Assembly (NCBI GenBank): GCA_036496265.1
Contig: DASXLL010000079.1
Coordinates: 1 to 36,583, forward strand
Reading direction: 5' to 3'
Source of the DNA: CAYLLN01 sp036496265
GTDB taxonomy: Bacteria > Planctomycetota > Planctomycetia > Pirellulales > Pirellulaceae
DNA: 36,583 nucleotides
The translations under genes were made by a program, and so were the position numbers. A model generated the notes under the pieces. It saw nothing but the letters and a program-made list of their open reading frames with translations, was not told the DNA's origin and searched no databases. Position 1 is the stretch's first letter, and each line of letters begins with the position of its first letter. Shown here piece by piece: positions 1-8,357 of this stretch.

Positions 1-450
1 CGGAAATCGCTCCGGGTCGGGAAGTTCTTTTTGAATCGATCGCAAACAATCGACCAGTGCGATGAAACCACCCGTAATGCTGGCAGTCCGCGTGCCGCCG
101 TCGGCCTCGATCACGTCACAATCGACGGTGATCGAGCGCTCCCCAAGTACTACCAGGTCGGCCACTGACCGCAGACTGCGGCCGATGAGCCGCTGAATTT
201 CTGTCGTCCGGCCATCGACCTTCAACCCTCGCTCGCGGGGCTTTCGCGGGCTGGTGCTGTGCGGCAGCATGTTGTATTCGGCGGTGATCCAGCCCTTGCC
301 TTTGCCCTTCAGCCAATCCGGCACTTTGGGTTCTACACTGGCCGTACACAGCACGCGCGTGTTGCCCGCCTCGATTAGCACACTGCCCGGCGACATCTTG
401 GTGAAGCCGCGTTTGATTTTGATGGGACGGAGTTCGTTTGATTTGCGCAT
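1..450 (-). CDS. rph: Ribonuclease PH, 5' part (runs off the window)
   Basis: RNase PH is a phosphorolytic 3'-5' exoribonuclease that trims the 3' ends of tRNA precursors; it works in the cytoplasm as a hexamer. The window holds the first 150 codons of a family that is usually about 240 residues, so the C-terminal part is missing only because the window ends. The N-terminus MRKSNELRPIKI, the segment AEYNMLPHSTSPR and the signature ADGGTRTASITGG (about residues 120-132) are characteristic. The start is the ATG at 448-450, 10 bases after the argF stop, so rph is probably the last gene of an argB-argD-argF-rph transcript. Nothing looks damaged in the visible part. Confidence 0.93.
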   Translation of the reverse strand, partial: MRKSNELRPIKIKRGFTKMSPGSVLIEAGNTRVLCTASVEPKVPDWLKGKGKGWITAEYNMLPHSTSPRKPRERGLKVDGRTTEIQRLIGRSLRSVADLVVLGERSITVDCDVIEADGGTRTASITGGFIALVDCLRSIQKELPDPERFP

Positions 451-460
451 GGAAATAAAT

Positions 461-1378
461 TCACTCGACTTCGTGCAATAGCCAGGCCAGCAAGCCCTTT
501 TGCACGTGCATTCGATTCGCGGCTTGAACGAGCACGGCACTGTAATGGCCGTCGATTACTTCGTCGGTGACCTCTTCACCGCGTTTGGCTGGCAAACAAT
601 GCAGAAAAACGGCGCCTTCGGGGGCATGTTCCATCAATGCGGCGTTCACCTGAAAGCCGGCAAAGGCGTTGCGGCGTGATTCGGCTTCCGCTTCCTGGCC
701 CATGCTTGTCCAGACGTCGGTATAGACGCCAATGGCGCCAGCCACGGCTTCTCGGGGATCAACAGTTTGGAGCAGCCGCACTTCCGGCGCGGCGACGGTG
801 AGCTGCTCAAGAAACGCGCGGTCGAACTGATATTTTGGCGGCGATGCGATGGCGAACTCGACGCCCAGCTTGCCGCAGGCGACAGCGAGACTGCGGGCAA
901 CGTTGTTGGCGTCGCCGATATAGGCCAGACGCTTGCCTTCGAGCGGGCCGTGGATCTCGTCGAGCGTGTATAAGTCCGCCAGCGCCTGGCACGGATGCGC
1001 GAGATTGGTCAAACCGTTGATCACCGGGCAGGTGCAGTACCGGGCCAGTTCTTCGACTTTGGCGTGATCATGCGCGCGGCAAACGACGACATCGACGTAT
1101 TGGCTGAGCACCTGCGAAAAATCATAGGCGCTTTCGCGATTGCCCCAGCCGACGTCGGCGCCAAGGAAGAGCGTCGTGCCGCCCAAATGGGCCATCGCCG
1201 ATTCGAAGCTGACCCGCGTCCGCAGCGACGGCTTCTCGAACAGTAGGGCCTGCACGCGCCCTGGCAAAATCGGTTCGCGAAGTCCTTCCTGAAACTTGTC
1301 CTTGAGGTCTTTCGTCAGCGCGAAAATCCGCCGAATCTCGTCGGGCGATAGTTCCAGCAGTGTAATTAAATGACGCAT
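461..1378 (-). CDS. argF: Ornithine carbamoyltransferase
   Basis: Transfers the carbamoyl group from carbamoyl phosphate to ornithine to give citrulline, the sixth step of arginine synthesis, in the cytoplasm. The 305-residue length is normal for the family. The carbamoyl-phosphate loop reads SLRTR (residues 51-55, inside FEKPSLRTRVSFE) where many family members have STRTR. The ornithine-side signature HCLPAKRGEEV (HCLPA at 260-264) is intact and argues for ornithine rather than acetyl- or succinylornithine as substrate. It lies 55 bases downstream of argD and 10 bases upstream of rph on the same strand, consistent with one operon. The gap before it has no strong Shine-Dalgarno sequence. Confidence 0.96.
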   Translation of the reverse strand: MRHLITLLELSPDEIRRIFALTKDLKDKFQEGLREPILPGRVQALLFEKPSLRTRVSFESAMAHLGGTTLFLGADVGWGNRESAYDFSQVLSQYVDVVVCRAHDHAKVEELARYCTCPVINGLTNLAHPCQALADLYTLDEIHGPLEGKRLAYIGDANNVARSLAVACGKLGVEFAIASPPKYQFDRAFLEQLTVAAPEVRLLQTVDPREAVAGAIGVYTDVWTSMGQEAEAESRRNAFAGFQVNAALMEHAPEGAVFLHCLPAKRGEEVTDEVIDGHYSAVLVQAANRMHVQKGLLAWLLHEVE

Positions 1379-1398
1379 GGTGTCTCTCGATCAAAGAA

Positions 1399-1430
1399 AT
1401 TCAGAATTCAGAACGCAGAATTCAGAATTG
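1399..1430. repeat. AT-rich direct/inverted repeat in the argD-argF gap
   Basis: The motif TTCAGAATTCAGAA and its close copies recur in about 32 bases around the EcoRI-like core GAATTC. It fills most of the 55-base gap between argD and argF and is more AT-rich than its surroundings. It could be one of the short interspersed repeats of this genome; no function is evident. Confidence 0.5.
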
Positions 1431-1433
1431 GAA

Positions 1434-2648
1434 TCAGGCTTGTCGCGGGAGCTTGCGAATCACGTCGGACAGAATCTCACAGCCTTCTTCGGCTTGCTCT
1501 TCGGTCAAATTCATCGCGGGTAAGAGGCGAATCACCGTGCTGTGCGTGCAGTTCACCAAGAGCCGCCGATTGAGACATTCCTTGACGACCGGCGTGCCGT
1601 CGACAGCCAATTCGATGCCGATCATGACGCCGGCGACACGCACCTCGCGGACGATGTCACATTCCTGGGCCAAAGCAGCGAAGCGGCTCTGGAACAATTC
1701 GCCCAGTTGCTTGGCGTTTTCGAGCAATCCTTCCTGCTCGATCATTTCGAGCGTCGCGATGCCGGCCCGTGCGGCGATTGGATTGCCGCCGAACGTCGCC
1801 GCGTGCATGCCGGGCCGCAATGACGGCGCAATCTCAGGTTTGGCGAGCAGGGCGCCGCCCGCAATGCCGCCACACAGAGCCTTGGCCAGTGTCATCACAT
1901 CCGGCGTGACGCCGAATCGCTGATACGCGAACCAATCGCCGGTGCGGCCACAGCCGGTTTGCACCTCGTCGAACATGAGCAGCAACCCGCGCTCATCGCA
2001 CAGTTTTCGCAAGCCCGGCAAAAACCCGGCTGGCGGAACTTGCACACCGCCCTCGCCTTGAATCGGCTCGACGAGCACCGCGCACGTCTCGTTATCCACC
2101 AGCTTGCGTGCCGCTTCGAGGTCGCCATAGGGTGCATATTGAAAGCCGGCAACCAGTGGACCGAGTCCTTCGTGATATTTGGGCTGGGCCGTCGCGGTCA
2201 GCGCCCCGAGCGTCCGGCCGTGGAAGCCGCCGGTGAACGTGATGATTTTGTATTTGCCTTTGCCGTGCAGGCGGGCCAGCTTGATCGCCGCTTCGTTGGC
2301 TTCCGCGCCGCTATTGCAGAAAAACGCCTGACCGCCAAAGCTTCGCTCACTCAGCATCTGGGCCCAGCGGCCCTGTACGTCCATGTGCCACGTATTCGGC
2401 ACATGAATCAGCGTCGCGACTTGCTCCTGTACTGCTCGCACGACGGGTGCCGGGCAATGCCCTAGCAAGTTGCAGCCCCAGCCGGGGAACAAATCGAGAT
2501 AGCGATTGCCTTCCGCGTCCCAAACGAGCGAACCCTCGCCGCGCACCAGATTCACCGGATAGCGGTTGTAGTTGCCGATGACGTATTTTTTGAACAGCTC
2601 GACGGTGGCAGGCGAACTGGGATGTTCTGTGTCGGTTGCGATGGCCAT
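1434..2648 (-). CDS. argD: Acetylornithine aminotransferase
   Basis: PLP-dependent class III aminotransferase that converts N-acetylglutamate semialdehyde and glutamate to N-acetylornithine; many family members also serve the lysine pathway. At 404 residues the length is normal. Visible active-site features are the phosphate-binding NSGAEANE (112-119), FDEVQTGCGRTG with the pyridine-contacting Asp227, and the Schiff-base lysine Lys256 in TLAKALCGG. It sits between argB and argF, which fixes the pathway. The start is the ATG at 2646-2648. The mRNA just upstream consists of a pyrimidine-rich tandem repeat with no Shine-Dalgarno sequence, so initiation is probably coupled to argB translation or is SD-independent. 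Confidence 0.95.
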   Translation of the reverse strand: MAIATDTEHPSSPATVELFKKYVIGNYNRYPVNLVRGEGSLVWDAEGNRYLDLFPGWGCNLLGHCPAPVVRAVQEQVATLIHVPNTWHMDVQGRWAQMLSERSFGGQAFFCNSGAEANEAAIKLARLHGKGKYKIITFTGGFHGRTLGALTATAQPKYHEGLGPLVAGFQYAPYGDLEAARKLVDNETCAVLVEPIQGEGGVQVPPAGFLPGLRKLCDERGLLLMFDEVQTGCGRTGDWFAYQRFGVTPDVMTLAKALCGGIAGGALLAKPEIAPSLRPGMHAATFGGNPIAARAGIATLEMIEQEGLLENAKQLGELFQSRFAALAQECDIVREVRVAGVMIGIELAVDGTPVVKECLNRRLLVNCTHSTVIRLLPAMNLTEEQAEEGCEILSDVIRKLPRQA

Positions 2649-2678
2649 GTGAGTAGGTGAGTGGTGAGTAGGTGAGTG
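2649..2678. repeat. Perfect 15-base tandem repeat directly upstream of argD
   Basis: Two exact head-to-tail copies of GTGAGTAGGTGAGTG (plus strand) occupy 2649-2663 and 2664-2678. They abut the argD start codon and lie in the 37-base argB-argD gap. In the mRNA this reads as a C/A/U-rich leader with no Shine-Dalgarno sequence. Confidence 0.8.
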
Positions 2679-2685
2679 ATGGGAT

Positions 2686-3585
2686 TTATGATCCCTTTAC
2701 TATTTCCGTTCCCACGCCGCTTGTCGTATAAATCTCGAGCAGCAGCGAGTGCCGCGTGCGGCCGTCGATAATGTGAACCTTGCGAACGCCGCGATCGAGC
2801 GTGTCGAGGCAGGCTTCGACTTTGGGAATCATTCCCGCGTCAACGACGCCAGTGGCGATCAGCTCGCGGGCCTCGTGATCGGTCAGCGAGTGGATGATCG
2901 ACGTAGGATCGTTCTTGTCGCGCCGCACGCCGTTGACGTCGCTCATATAAATCAGCTTCTCAGCTCCCAGCGCCTGGGCTACTGCCGTCGCTGCGGTGTC
3001 CGCATTGACGTTCAGCTTGCCGCCAGTTGTTTCATCGAGCGCCATCGATGGAATCACCGGCACCTGGCCGGCGTAACACAGATTCTCGATCGTCGTCCGA
3101 TCCACGCGCGTTACCTGGCCGACGTGGCCAAGATCAATTGCCTGGCCGTCGTCGCCCGGTAGTGTGATCTTTTGCCCAAAGAGCACATTGTTCGTCCGAA
3201 AGTTCAGGGGCATCGAACGGCCGCCGAGTTCCTCGATCTGACCCGCCAGCCGTTCGTTCGTTTCGTAAGCCAGCACCTGCTCGACGATTTTGAGCGTGGC
3301 CTCGTCCGTATAGCGGCGGCCTTTGATTTTTTTGGGCACTAGACCGGCGGCGTCCATGGCTCGGTCGATCGCCGCGCCGCCGCCATGCACGACGACGGGC
3401 CGCATCCCGACCGTTTCCATGAACACGATGTCGAGCAGCACGTGCCGCATCGCGCTTTCGTGCTCCATCACGCTGCCGCCGAGCTTGATGACCGTGATCT
3501 TGTCGCGGAACCGGCGAATCCAGCCGAGGGCCTCGATCAGCGTGTCGGCTTTGGAAATGGCTTTCTTTTGCGAGGCTTCGACCAA
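2686..3585 (-). CDS. argB: Acetylglutamate kinase
   Basis: Phosphorylates N-acetylglutamate with ATP, the second and usually controlling step of arginine synthesis. The 299-residue protein has the nucleotide-binding KLGGS (34-38) and the substrate loop VVHGGG (ending at residue 70). An N-terminal helix of about 25 residues precedes the kinase fold, and the C-terminus carries HSLLLEIYTTSGVGTEI. Both are features of arginine-inhibited family members, so feedback inhibition by arginine is likely (inference). It is the first gene of the leftward arg cluster. argJ and argC are not in the window. It is divergent from the MFS gene, with 174 bases between the two starts. Confidence 0.96.
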   Translation of the reverse strand: MVEASQKKAISKADTLIEALGWIRRFRDKITVIKLGGSVMEHESAMRHVLLDIVFMETVGMRPVVVHGGGAAIDRAMDAAGLVPKKIKGRRYTDEATLKIVEQVLAYETNERLAGQIEELGGRSMPLNFRTNNVLFGQKITLPGDDGQAIDLGHVGQVTRVDRTTIENLCYAGQVPVIPSMALDETTGGKLNVNADTAATAVAQALGAEKLIYMSDVNGVRRDKNDPTSIIHSLTDHEARELIATGVVDAGMIPKVEACLDTLDRGVRKVHIIDGRTRHSLLLEIYTTSGVGTEIVKGS

Positions 3586-3636
3586 TGCAGCAATGCTCCG
3601 ATTCGGCGGACAAAAAACCAGCGCCTAAACGACTTA

Positions 3637-3656
3637 GGGCAAGCCGAAGCTTGCCC
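3637..3656. repeat. Hairpin repeat in the argB/MFS divergent region
   Basis: GGGCAAG and CTTGCCC arms flank a six-base spacer (CCGAAG) in the 174-base divergent region (3586-3759). It resembles the other short stem-loops scattered through this window. The rest of the region presumably holds promoters for both genes, but no convincing -35/-10 pair was recognised. Confidence 0.55.
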
Positions 3657-3759
3657 CATCCGCGATTGCGGAAACCGCGATTTTCACGTTGCTAAAGCGC
3701 CCTGTCAACGACGCAGGGGCGAAAAGAAGCGTAAACTGGGCGGTCCCGGTAATGTAAAA

Positions 3760-5001
3760 ATGACGAGTGACGAAGCCGACCATCGCTCCGCGACGGTGCC
3801 CGTGACCAATGGCGCGAGCAAAAAGTTACCGCGCAATGTCAAAATTTTGGGCCTGGCCAGCTTGCTGAATGATATTGCCAGCGAGATGGTCTTTCCGCTG
3901 CTGCCGGCGTTCCTGATTCAGGTGCTCCATGGCACGAAAACGTCGCTGGGGCTAATGGAAGGCGTCGCGGATTCGGTTTCGAGCTTGCTGCGCCTCTTTT
4001 CCGGCGCCTGGTCCGACCGCGCGGGCTCGCGGAAGGTATTCGTTATTTTCGGCTATGCCCTGGCGGCGTTGGCGCGGCCGCTTTCCGGCCTCGCCGGACG
4101 ACAGTGGCATCTATTCGCCACTCGCACGGCTGATCGAATCGGCAAAGGCATCCGGACGTCTCCCCGCGACGCGCTCATCGCGGATTCCACAATGCCCGAA
4201 ATGCGCGGCCGCGCGTTCGGATTCCATCAAGCGATGGATCATCTAGGCGCGGCCGTCGGACCATTGCTCGCGATGCTGTTTTTGTTCATCTGGCCGAGGC
4301 AATTGCGAACTTTATTTTTTCTAACGCTGATCCCTGGCATTTTGGTCGTCGTGTTAATCACCGTCGCGCTGCGGGAAAAGCCGCACTCTGAGCCGAAGGA
4401 AAAGCCGGCATTGCCGCAGTCGCTGCGGCCGCTGAATTGGCGGTTTCGCTTCTATTTAATCGCACTCGTCCTCTTCACGCTCGGCAACTCCAGCGACGCG
4501 TTTCTGCTCGTCCGCTCGTCCGAGTTGGGCGTGCAGCAAAGCCTGTTGCCATTGTTATGGTGCCTGTTCCATATCGTTAAAACGGTATCGAACCTGGTCG
4601 CCGGCCATTGGACCGATCGCACGGGCGCGAGACCGCTGCTCATCATCGGCTGGCTGGCATACGGCGCCGTCTATTTGTGCTTTGCGCTCGCTTCTGTTGC
4701 CTGGCACGCCTGGGCCATTTTTCTGATTTACGGCTTCGTGTATTCGCTGACGGAGCCGGCCGCCAAGGCAATGGTCACTGAGCTGGTGCCCGCCGAGCGG
4801 AAAGGACTTGCCTTCGGCTGGTTTCACTTTGCGATTGGCGTCGGCGCTCTGCCTTCCAGCTTGATCTTCGGCTGGCTCTACGACGATTTCGGCGCGTGGA
4901 CCGCCTTCGGCTGGGGCGCAACTTCAGCCGCACTTGCCTCGATGCTGTTATTAATCGACCCAGCGATTGGGAGGGCGAGGCTCCCGCCGAGCCATTCGTG
5001 A
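3760..5001 (+). CDS. MFS transporter
   Basis: A 413-residue major facilitator superfamily permease with about 12 hydrophobic segments, so an inner-membrane secondary transporter; substrate unknown. The start is placed at the ATG at 3760 because the family N-terminus (KLPRNVKILGLASLLNDIASEM) follows closely, and the longer open frame upstream only overlaps argB. The loop after helices 4-5 reads DRIGKGIRTSPRDALIADS, a signature of a conserved MFS subfamily found in many bacteria and archaea. The last dozen codons and the stop lie in a palindromic repeat (4968-5038), so the native C-terminus has probably been replaced by repeat-encoded residues. It converges on rpsT. Confidence 0.88.
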   Translation: MTSDEADHRSATVPVTNGASKKLPRNVKILGLASLLNDIASEMVFPLLPAFLIQVLHGTKTSLGLMEGVADSVSSLLRLFSGAWSDRAGSRKVFVIFGYALAALARPLSGLAGRQWHLFATRTADRIGKGIRTSPRDALIADSTMPEMRGRAFGFHQAMDHLGAAVGPLLAMLFLFIWPRQLRTLFFLTLIPGILVVVLITVALREKPHSEPKEKPALPQSLRPLNWRFRFYLIALVLFTLGNSSDAFLLVRSSELGVQQSLLPLLWCLFHIVKTVSNLVAGHWTDRTGARPLLIIGWLAYGAVYLCFALASVAWHAWAIFLIYGFVYSLTEPAAKAMVTELVPAERKGLAFGWFHFAIGVGALPSSLIFGWLYDDFGAWTAFGWGATSAALASMLLLIDPAIGRARLPPSHS

Positions 5002-5038
5002 TTTCAAGCGGAGGCTCAGCAGGAGCTTCGCCCTCCCA
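4968..5038. repeat. Imperfect palindromic repeat overlapping the MFS stop codon
   Basis: Two 26-base arms (4968-4993 and 5013-5038) match as an inverted repeat at 23 of 26 positions. The outer half reads TGGGAGGGCGAGGCTCC, and a half-copy of it recurs at 16692-16706. The MFS stop codon (4999-5001) lies in the 19-base loop. Because the element separates two convergent genes, it could also act as a bidirectional terminator (inference). Confidence 0.85.
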
Positions 5039-5042
5039 GTGC

Positions 5043-5327
5043 CTAAGCTTTCGCCGTCGTCTTCGTCTTGGCGGCGACAATCAGATGGGCCAAGCGCGAT
5101 TTGGTGCGCGAAGCGGCGTTGGGATGAATCACCCGCTTGGCGCCGGCGCGATCCAATTTTTTCGTGGCGAGCTGCAACTCGGTCTGCGCGGTCGCCAGAT
5201 CGCCGGCTGTGACGGCCGCACGGACCTTGCGGATCTGCGTCTTGATGGCCGATTTCGTGGCCCGATTCTGGGTGCGGCGCTCTAAGCTCTGCCGCAGTCG
5301 CTTCTTTGCACTCTTCGTATGTGGCAT
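5043..5327 (-). CDS. rpsT: 30S ribosomal protein S20
   Basis: S20 binds 16S rRNA early in small-subunit assembly. The 94-residue protein starts MPHTKSAKKRLRQS and is rich in Lys and Arg, with the helical NRATKSAIKTQIRKV segment and the C-terminal RTKSRLAHLI region typical of the family. The start is the ATG at 5325-5327; a longer frame to 5354 exists, but the MPHTKSAKKR opening is the conserved one. The upstream sequence shows no clear Shine-Dalgarno. It lies 65 bases downstream of a TPR gene on the same strand and converges on the MFS gene. Confidence 0.95.
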   Translation of the reverse strand: MPHTKSAKKRLRQSLERRTQNRATKSAIKTQIRKVRAAVTAGDLATAQTELQLATKKLDRAGAKRVIHPNAASRTKSRLAHLIVAAKTKTTAKA

Positions 5328-5392
5328 ACAGGTAGCGTGGGCTGAGCCCACCATTCATTCAAAATTCGTTGGGTTTGGAACCGACCAATATC

Positions 5393-6730
5393 TCAATTCG
5401 CGCCCAACTTGTCTAGCCGCTGTCGGGCGTCCTTAAAGGTGGGGTCTGCCGCGACCAATGCCTCAAAGTGCTGCCTCGCAAACGTTCTTTGGCCGAGAGC
5501 CGCCGCCAGAACACCCGTCCGATAACGGGCCAATTTTAGGATTTCGTCGTTCGCTGAAAGCAATTGGGCCTTGGAAACAGCTTGCTCATAGAGCTCGAGG
5601 GCCTTATCAAACTGCCGTAGGTGCTGAAAGCATTCGCCCAGCTCGATAAACGCACCCGGGTGATCCACCTTGAGCTTTTGCGCCTCCTCCAGCCGCTGAA
5701 TCGCCCCCGAAAAATTCCCGACCTGCTTCAGCCGGCGGGCCAATTCCAGCCGCACCGACCAGTCGTTCGGCATCCGTTCGGTGCGGCTGTTCCATATCTC
5801 GATTTCCAGTCGCTGATGCTCGCCTTCGAGTTGCGTCAGCATGGCTTTGGCCTTGGGATGCGAATCGTGGGCCTTCCAACGGCGAGCAATTGCCAACCGC
5901 TGGCTGCTTTTCGCCATCTGCAGTTTTTCCCGCTCCTCCAGCACTTTTAAATCGGCCCCGGCCGCCGATTGAACGTCCGCGAGCACTTTCTCGGCTTCGC
6001 CAAACTGCTCCGCAGCGATTAACGCGTCGGCGAGCGTTAAGCCGCCTGCTGAATTCCCCGGCTGATTTTTCCAGGCCTGCCGCAGCGCGGCCAGCTCGCT
6101 GGGAACCTGACTCGCGGGCGGCTGCAAAACGGCGAGCGCCGCGGTTGCGGCAGCATCGCGTGGCTCGATCGACAATAGTCGGCCCCATTCGGCCGCAGCA
6201 TCGTCAAACCGCCCCAGACGAGAAAGCGACTCAGCCAGTCCGCGGGCGATTTCAGCGACCTGTGGCGCTCGTGCGGCTGCGAGTTGCCAATAGCGGAGCT
6301 CGGCCTGATCCAAATTTGCTTCGCCCGCGGCTTTGGCCAACGACTTCAATAGTTCGGCATCGGCGGGGCTTTGCCATAAGCGGTCTGCCGCCGACCGGAG
6401 GATCGACTGCTCGGTCGTTGCTCGCATGGGCTCAAGATCAGTGCCGCGCGGGGCCTTGGCTTTACCTCGGCCGAGCAATCCCTCCAGCACTCGATTGACC
6501 CACGACTTTCGCCGGCGGGCCGCCTCGCGCCGCTGCAGGTTGGCCATCAGCGCATCCAGATACAGCGTATTGCCGACATCGATATGCAGACACTCGGCCA
6601 GGAGCTGATGAATTTGGCCAAAATCGGGCGGCTCATGTCCCATCAGCCGCTGCGCCTCCTCATAGCGCTGCTGCAACCGCCGCCGGAGGTCCGGCTTAAT
6701 TAACAGCGGTAGCGGCGAATTCTCGGCCAT
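5393..6730 (-). CDS. TPR-repeat protein of unknown function
   Basis: A 445-residue protein, soluble by appearance, with no signal peptide. An N-terminal helical region (about residues 15-70) precedes a basic segment REAARRRKSW. The rest is degenerate TPR helices, clearest near residues 350-420 with FSGAIQRLEEAQ and FDKALELYEQAV. TPR proteins act as scaffolds; the partner is not known. The start is set at the ATG at 6728-6730 (MAENSPLPLL). The open frame continues 17 codons upstream, but those codons come from an interspersed repeat (6746-6768). It is followed by rpsT on the same strand and is divergent from the cobA-hemD fusion. Confidence 0.75.
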   Translation of the reverse strand: MAENSPLPLLIKPDLRRRLQQRYEEAQRLMGHEPPDFGQIHQLLAECLHIDVGNTLYLDALMANLQRREAARRRKSWVNRVLEGLLGRGKAKAPRGTDLEPMRATTEQSILRSAADRLWQSPADAELLKSLAKAAGEANLDQAELRYWQLAAARAPQVAEIARGLAESLSRLGRFDDAAAEWGRLLSIEPRDAAATAALAVLQPPASQVPSELAALRQAWKNQPGNSAGGLTLADALIAAEQFGEAEKVLADVQSAAGADLKVLEEREKLQMAKSSQRLAIARRWKAHDSHPKAKAMLTQLEGEHQRLEIEIWNSRTERMPNDWSVRLELARRLKQVGNFSGAIQRLEEAQKLKVDHPGAFIELGECFQHLRQFDKALELYEQAVSKAQLLSANDEILKLARYRTGVLAAALGQRTFARQHFEALVAADPTFKDARQRLDKLGAN

Positions 6731-6745
6731 GAGGTTATTCTGTAC

Positions 6746-6835
6746 GTGGGGCAGGCTTCCAGCCTGCCATAATAACTTCAAACCCTGCGCGCAAAGATAG
6801 GAAGATAGCCCGGGCAGGCCAGAGGCCTACCCCAC
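6746..6835. repeat. Pair of related hairpin repeats between two divergent genes
   Basis: GTGGGGCAGGCTTCCAGCC at 6746 begins a short stem-loop (to 6768). A related element in opposite orientation, GGGCAGGCCAGAGGCC followed by TACCCCAC, occupies 6812-6835. A similar copy lies at 18985-19009. Together they fill much of the divergent promoter region, and the second ends one base before the ATG at 6837. Confidence 0.75.
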
Positions 6836-6836
6836 G

Positions 6837-8357
6837 ATGCCAATGCCAACCGGAAAAGTCTATCTCATCGGGGCCGGGCCGGGCGATCCGGGCCTAATCA
6901 CGCTCCGCGGCGTCGAATTGCTGGCTCGCGCCGACGCCGTTCTCTACGACTATCTCGTCAACCCGGCCATTCTCGGGCACTGTAGGCCGGACGCATTGAA
7001 AATCTCTCTGGGTCAGCACGGCACCGGCCGCGTGATGTCGCAGGACGAGATCAATCTTCAACTGGCCGAGCTGGTCAAAACAAATTCGACCGTGATCCGC
7101 CTCAAAAGCGGCGACCCCATGATCTTCGCTCGTGCCGGCGAAGAGCTCGATTTCCTCGCCCAGCAGTCGATTCCGTTCGAAATCGTCCCCGGCGTGACGG
7201 CGGCGCTCGCGGCAGCCGCGTATGCGGGCGTCCCAATCACGCACCGCGACGCCGCCTCCGCCGTGGCGTTCGTCACCGGTCAGGAGGATGCCGCGAAAGC
7301 CGATTCGTCGCTCGATTATTCTGCCCTCGCCCACTTTCCCGGCACGCTCGTCTTTTATATGGGCGTGACAACCGCCGGCCATTGGTCGCAGGCGCTCATC
7401 GAGGCCGGAAAATCAAATTCAACGCCGGTAGCAATTCTTCGCCGCGTCAGCACGCCGCACCAGCACCGGATCGATACGACGCTCGGCGGCGTTGCCTCGG
7501 CCGTGGCCCAGCATCACCTGCGTCCTCCCGTCGTTTTCATCGTGGGCGAAGTCGCCGCCCACGGCTCCGTCTGGTCGTGGTTCGAAAAACGGCCGCTTTT
7601 CGGCCAAACGGTGCTCGTCACTCGACCGATAGACCAGGCCGACGATCTGGCTAAGCCCCTGGCTGAGCTGGGCGCGGATGTGCTCACGCAACCAGCGATC
7701 GAGATCAAGCCGCTGCGGCTGACCGACACTTCCGATCGCTCGCTCGATTTGTTAGATCGCTTCCAGTGGCTTGTTTTCTCCAGCGCCAATGGCGTCCGCC
7801 ACTTCTTCGACCGGCTGCTCGAACCGTTCGTGCAACCCCCGCGCGACGTCCGAGCGCTGGGCAAAATCAAAATCGCGGCTATCGGCCCGGGAACGGCCGA
7901 AGAATTGTCGCGCTATCATGTGAAGGCCGATATCGTTCCGGACGAATATCGTGCCGAGTCGCTGGCCCAATCTTTGGTCGCTGGCGCAGCAGGAAATCGA
8001 TTCTTGCTCGTTCGCGCCAGCCGCGGCCGCGAAATACTGGCTGAGGAGCTAACCAAAGCCGGTGGCATCGTCGAGCAATTGGTCGTTTATGAAAGCATCG
8101 ATGTCGAGCGCGCCGATCCGGCAATCGTCGCCAAAATGGCTGCCGGCCAAATCCACTGGACCACCGTCACCAGCTCCGCCATCGCCCGCTCGCTTGTCAA
8201 CCTTTTCGGCGACTCACTCCGCAAAACCAAGCTCGTCAGCATCAGCCCCATCACCTCCGCCACGCTCCGTGAACTCGGCTTCGAACCCACCGCCGAAGCG
8301 AAGGAATACACGATGGTGGGCGTTGTCGCGGCAATCCAAGGCCGAGTAAAAGAATGA
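6837..8357 (+). CDS. cobA-hemD: Fused uroporphyrinogen-III C-methyltransferase / uroporphyrinogen-III synthase (CobA-HemD)
   Basis: A 506-residue bifunctional enzyme. Residues about 6-250 are a SAM-dependent uroporphyrinogen-III methyltransferase: VYLIGAGPGDPGLITLRG at the N-terminus, RLKSGDPMIFARAGEE, and GVTAALAAAAYAGVPITHRD. Residues about 258-500 are uroporphyrinogen-III synthase, starting FGQTVLVTRPIDQADDLAKPLAELGAD. HemD cyclises hydroxymethylbilane to uroporphyrinogen III, and CobA methylates it to precorrin-2 for siroheme or corrinoid synthesis. The fusion is known in other bacteria. No other tetrapyrrole genes are nearby. The ATG at 6837 lies one base after a repeat element, so there is no normal Shine-Dalgarno; a second ATG at 6843 is an alternative. 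The stop overlaps the next gene as ATGA. Confidence 0.95.
   Translation: MPMPTGKVYLIGAGPGDPGLITLRGVELLARADAVLYDYLVNPAILGHCRPDALKISLGQHGTGRVMSQDEINLQLAELVKTNSTVIRLKSGDPMIFARAGEELDFLAQQSIPFEIVPGVTAALAAAAYAGVPITHRDAASAVAFVTGQEDAAKADSSLDYSALAHFPGTLVFYMGVTTAGHWSQALIEAGKSNSTPVAILRRVSTPHQHRIDTTLGGVASAVAQHHLRPPVVFIVGEVAAHGSVWSWFEKRPLFGQTVLVTRPIDQADDLAKPLAELGADVLTQPAIEIKPLRLTDTSDRSLDLLDRFQWLVFSSANGVRHFFDRLLEPFVQPPRDVRALGKIKIAAIGPGTAEELSRYHVKADIVPDEYRAESLAQSLVAGAAGNRFLLVRASRGREILAEELTKAGGIVEQLVVYESIDVERADPAIVAKMAAGQIHWTTVTSSAIARSLVNLFGDSLRKTKLVSISPITSATLRELGFEPTAEAKEYTMVGVVAAIQGRVKE

Noticed and set aside
3385..3759. N-terminal extension of the MFS protein
   Set aside because: These codons overlap argB in antisense and do not resemble a transporter; the ATG at 3760 is the sensible start.
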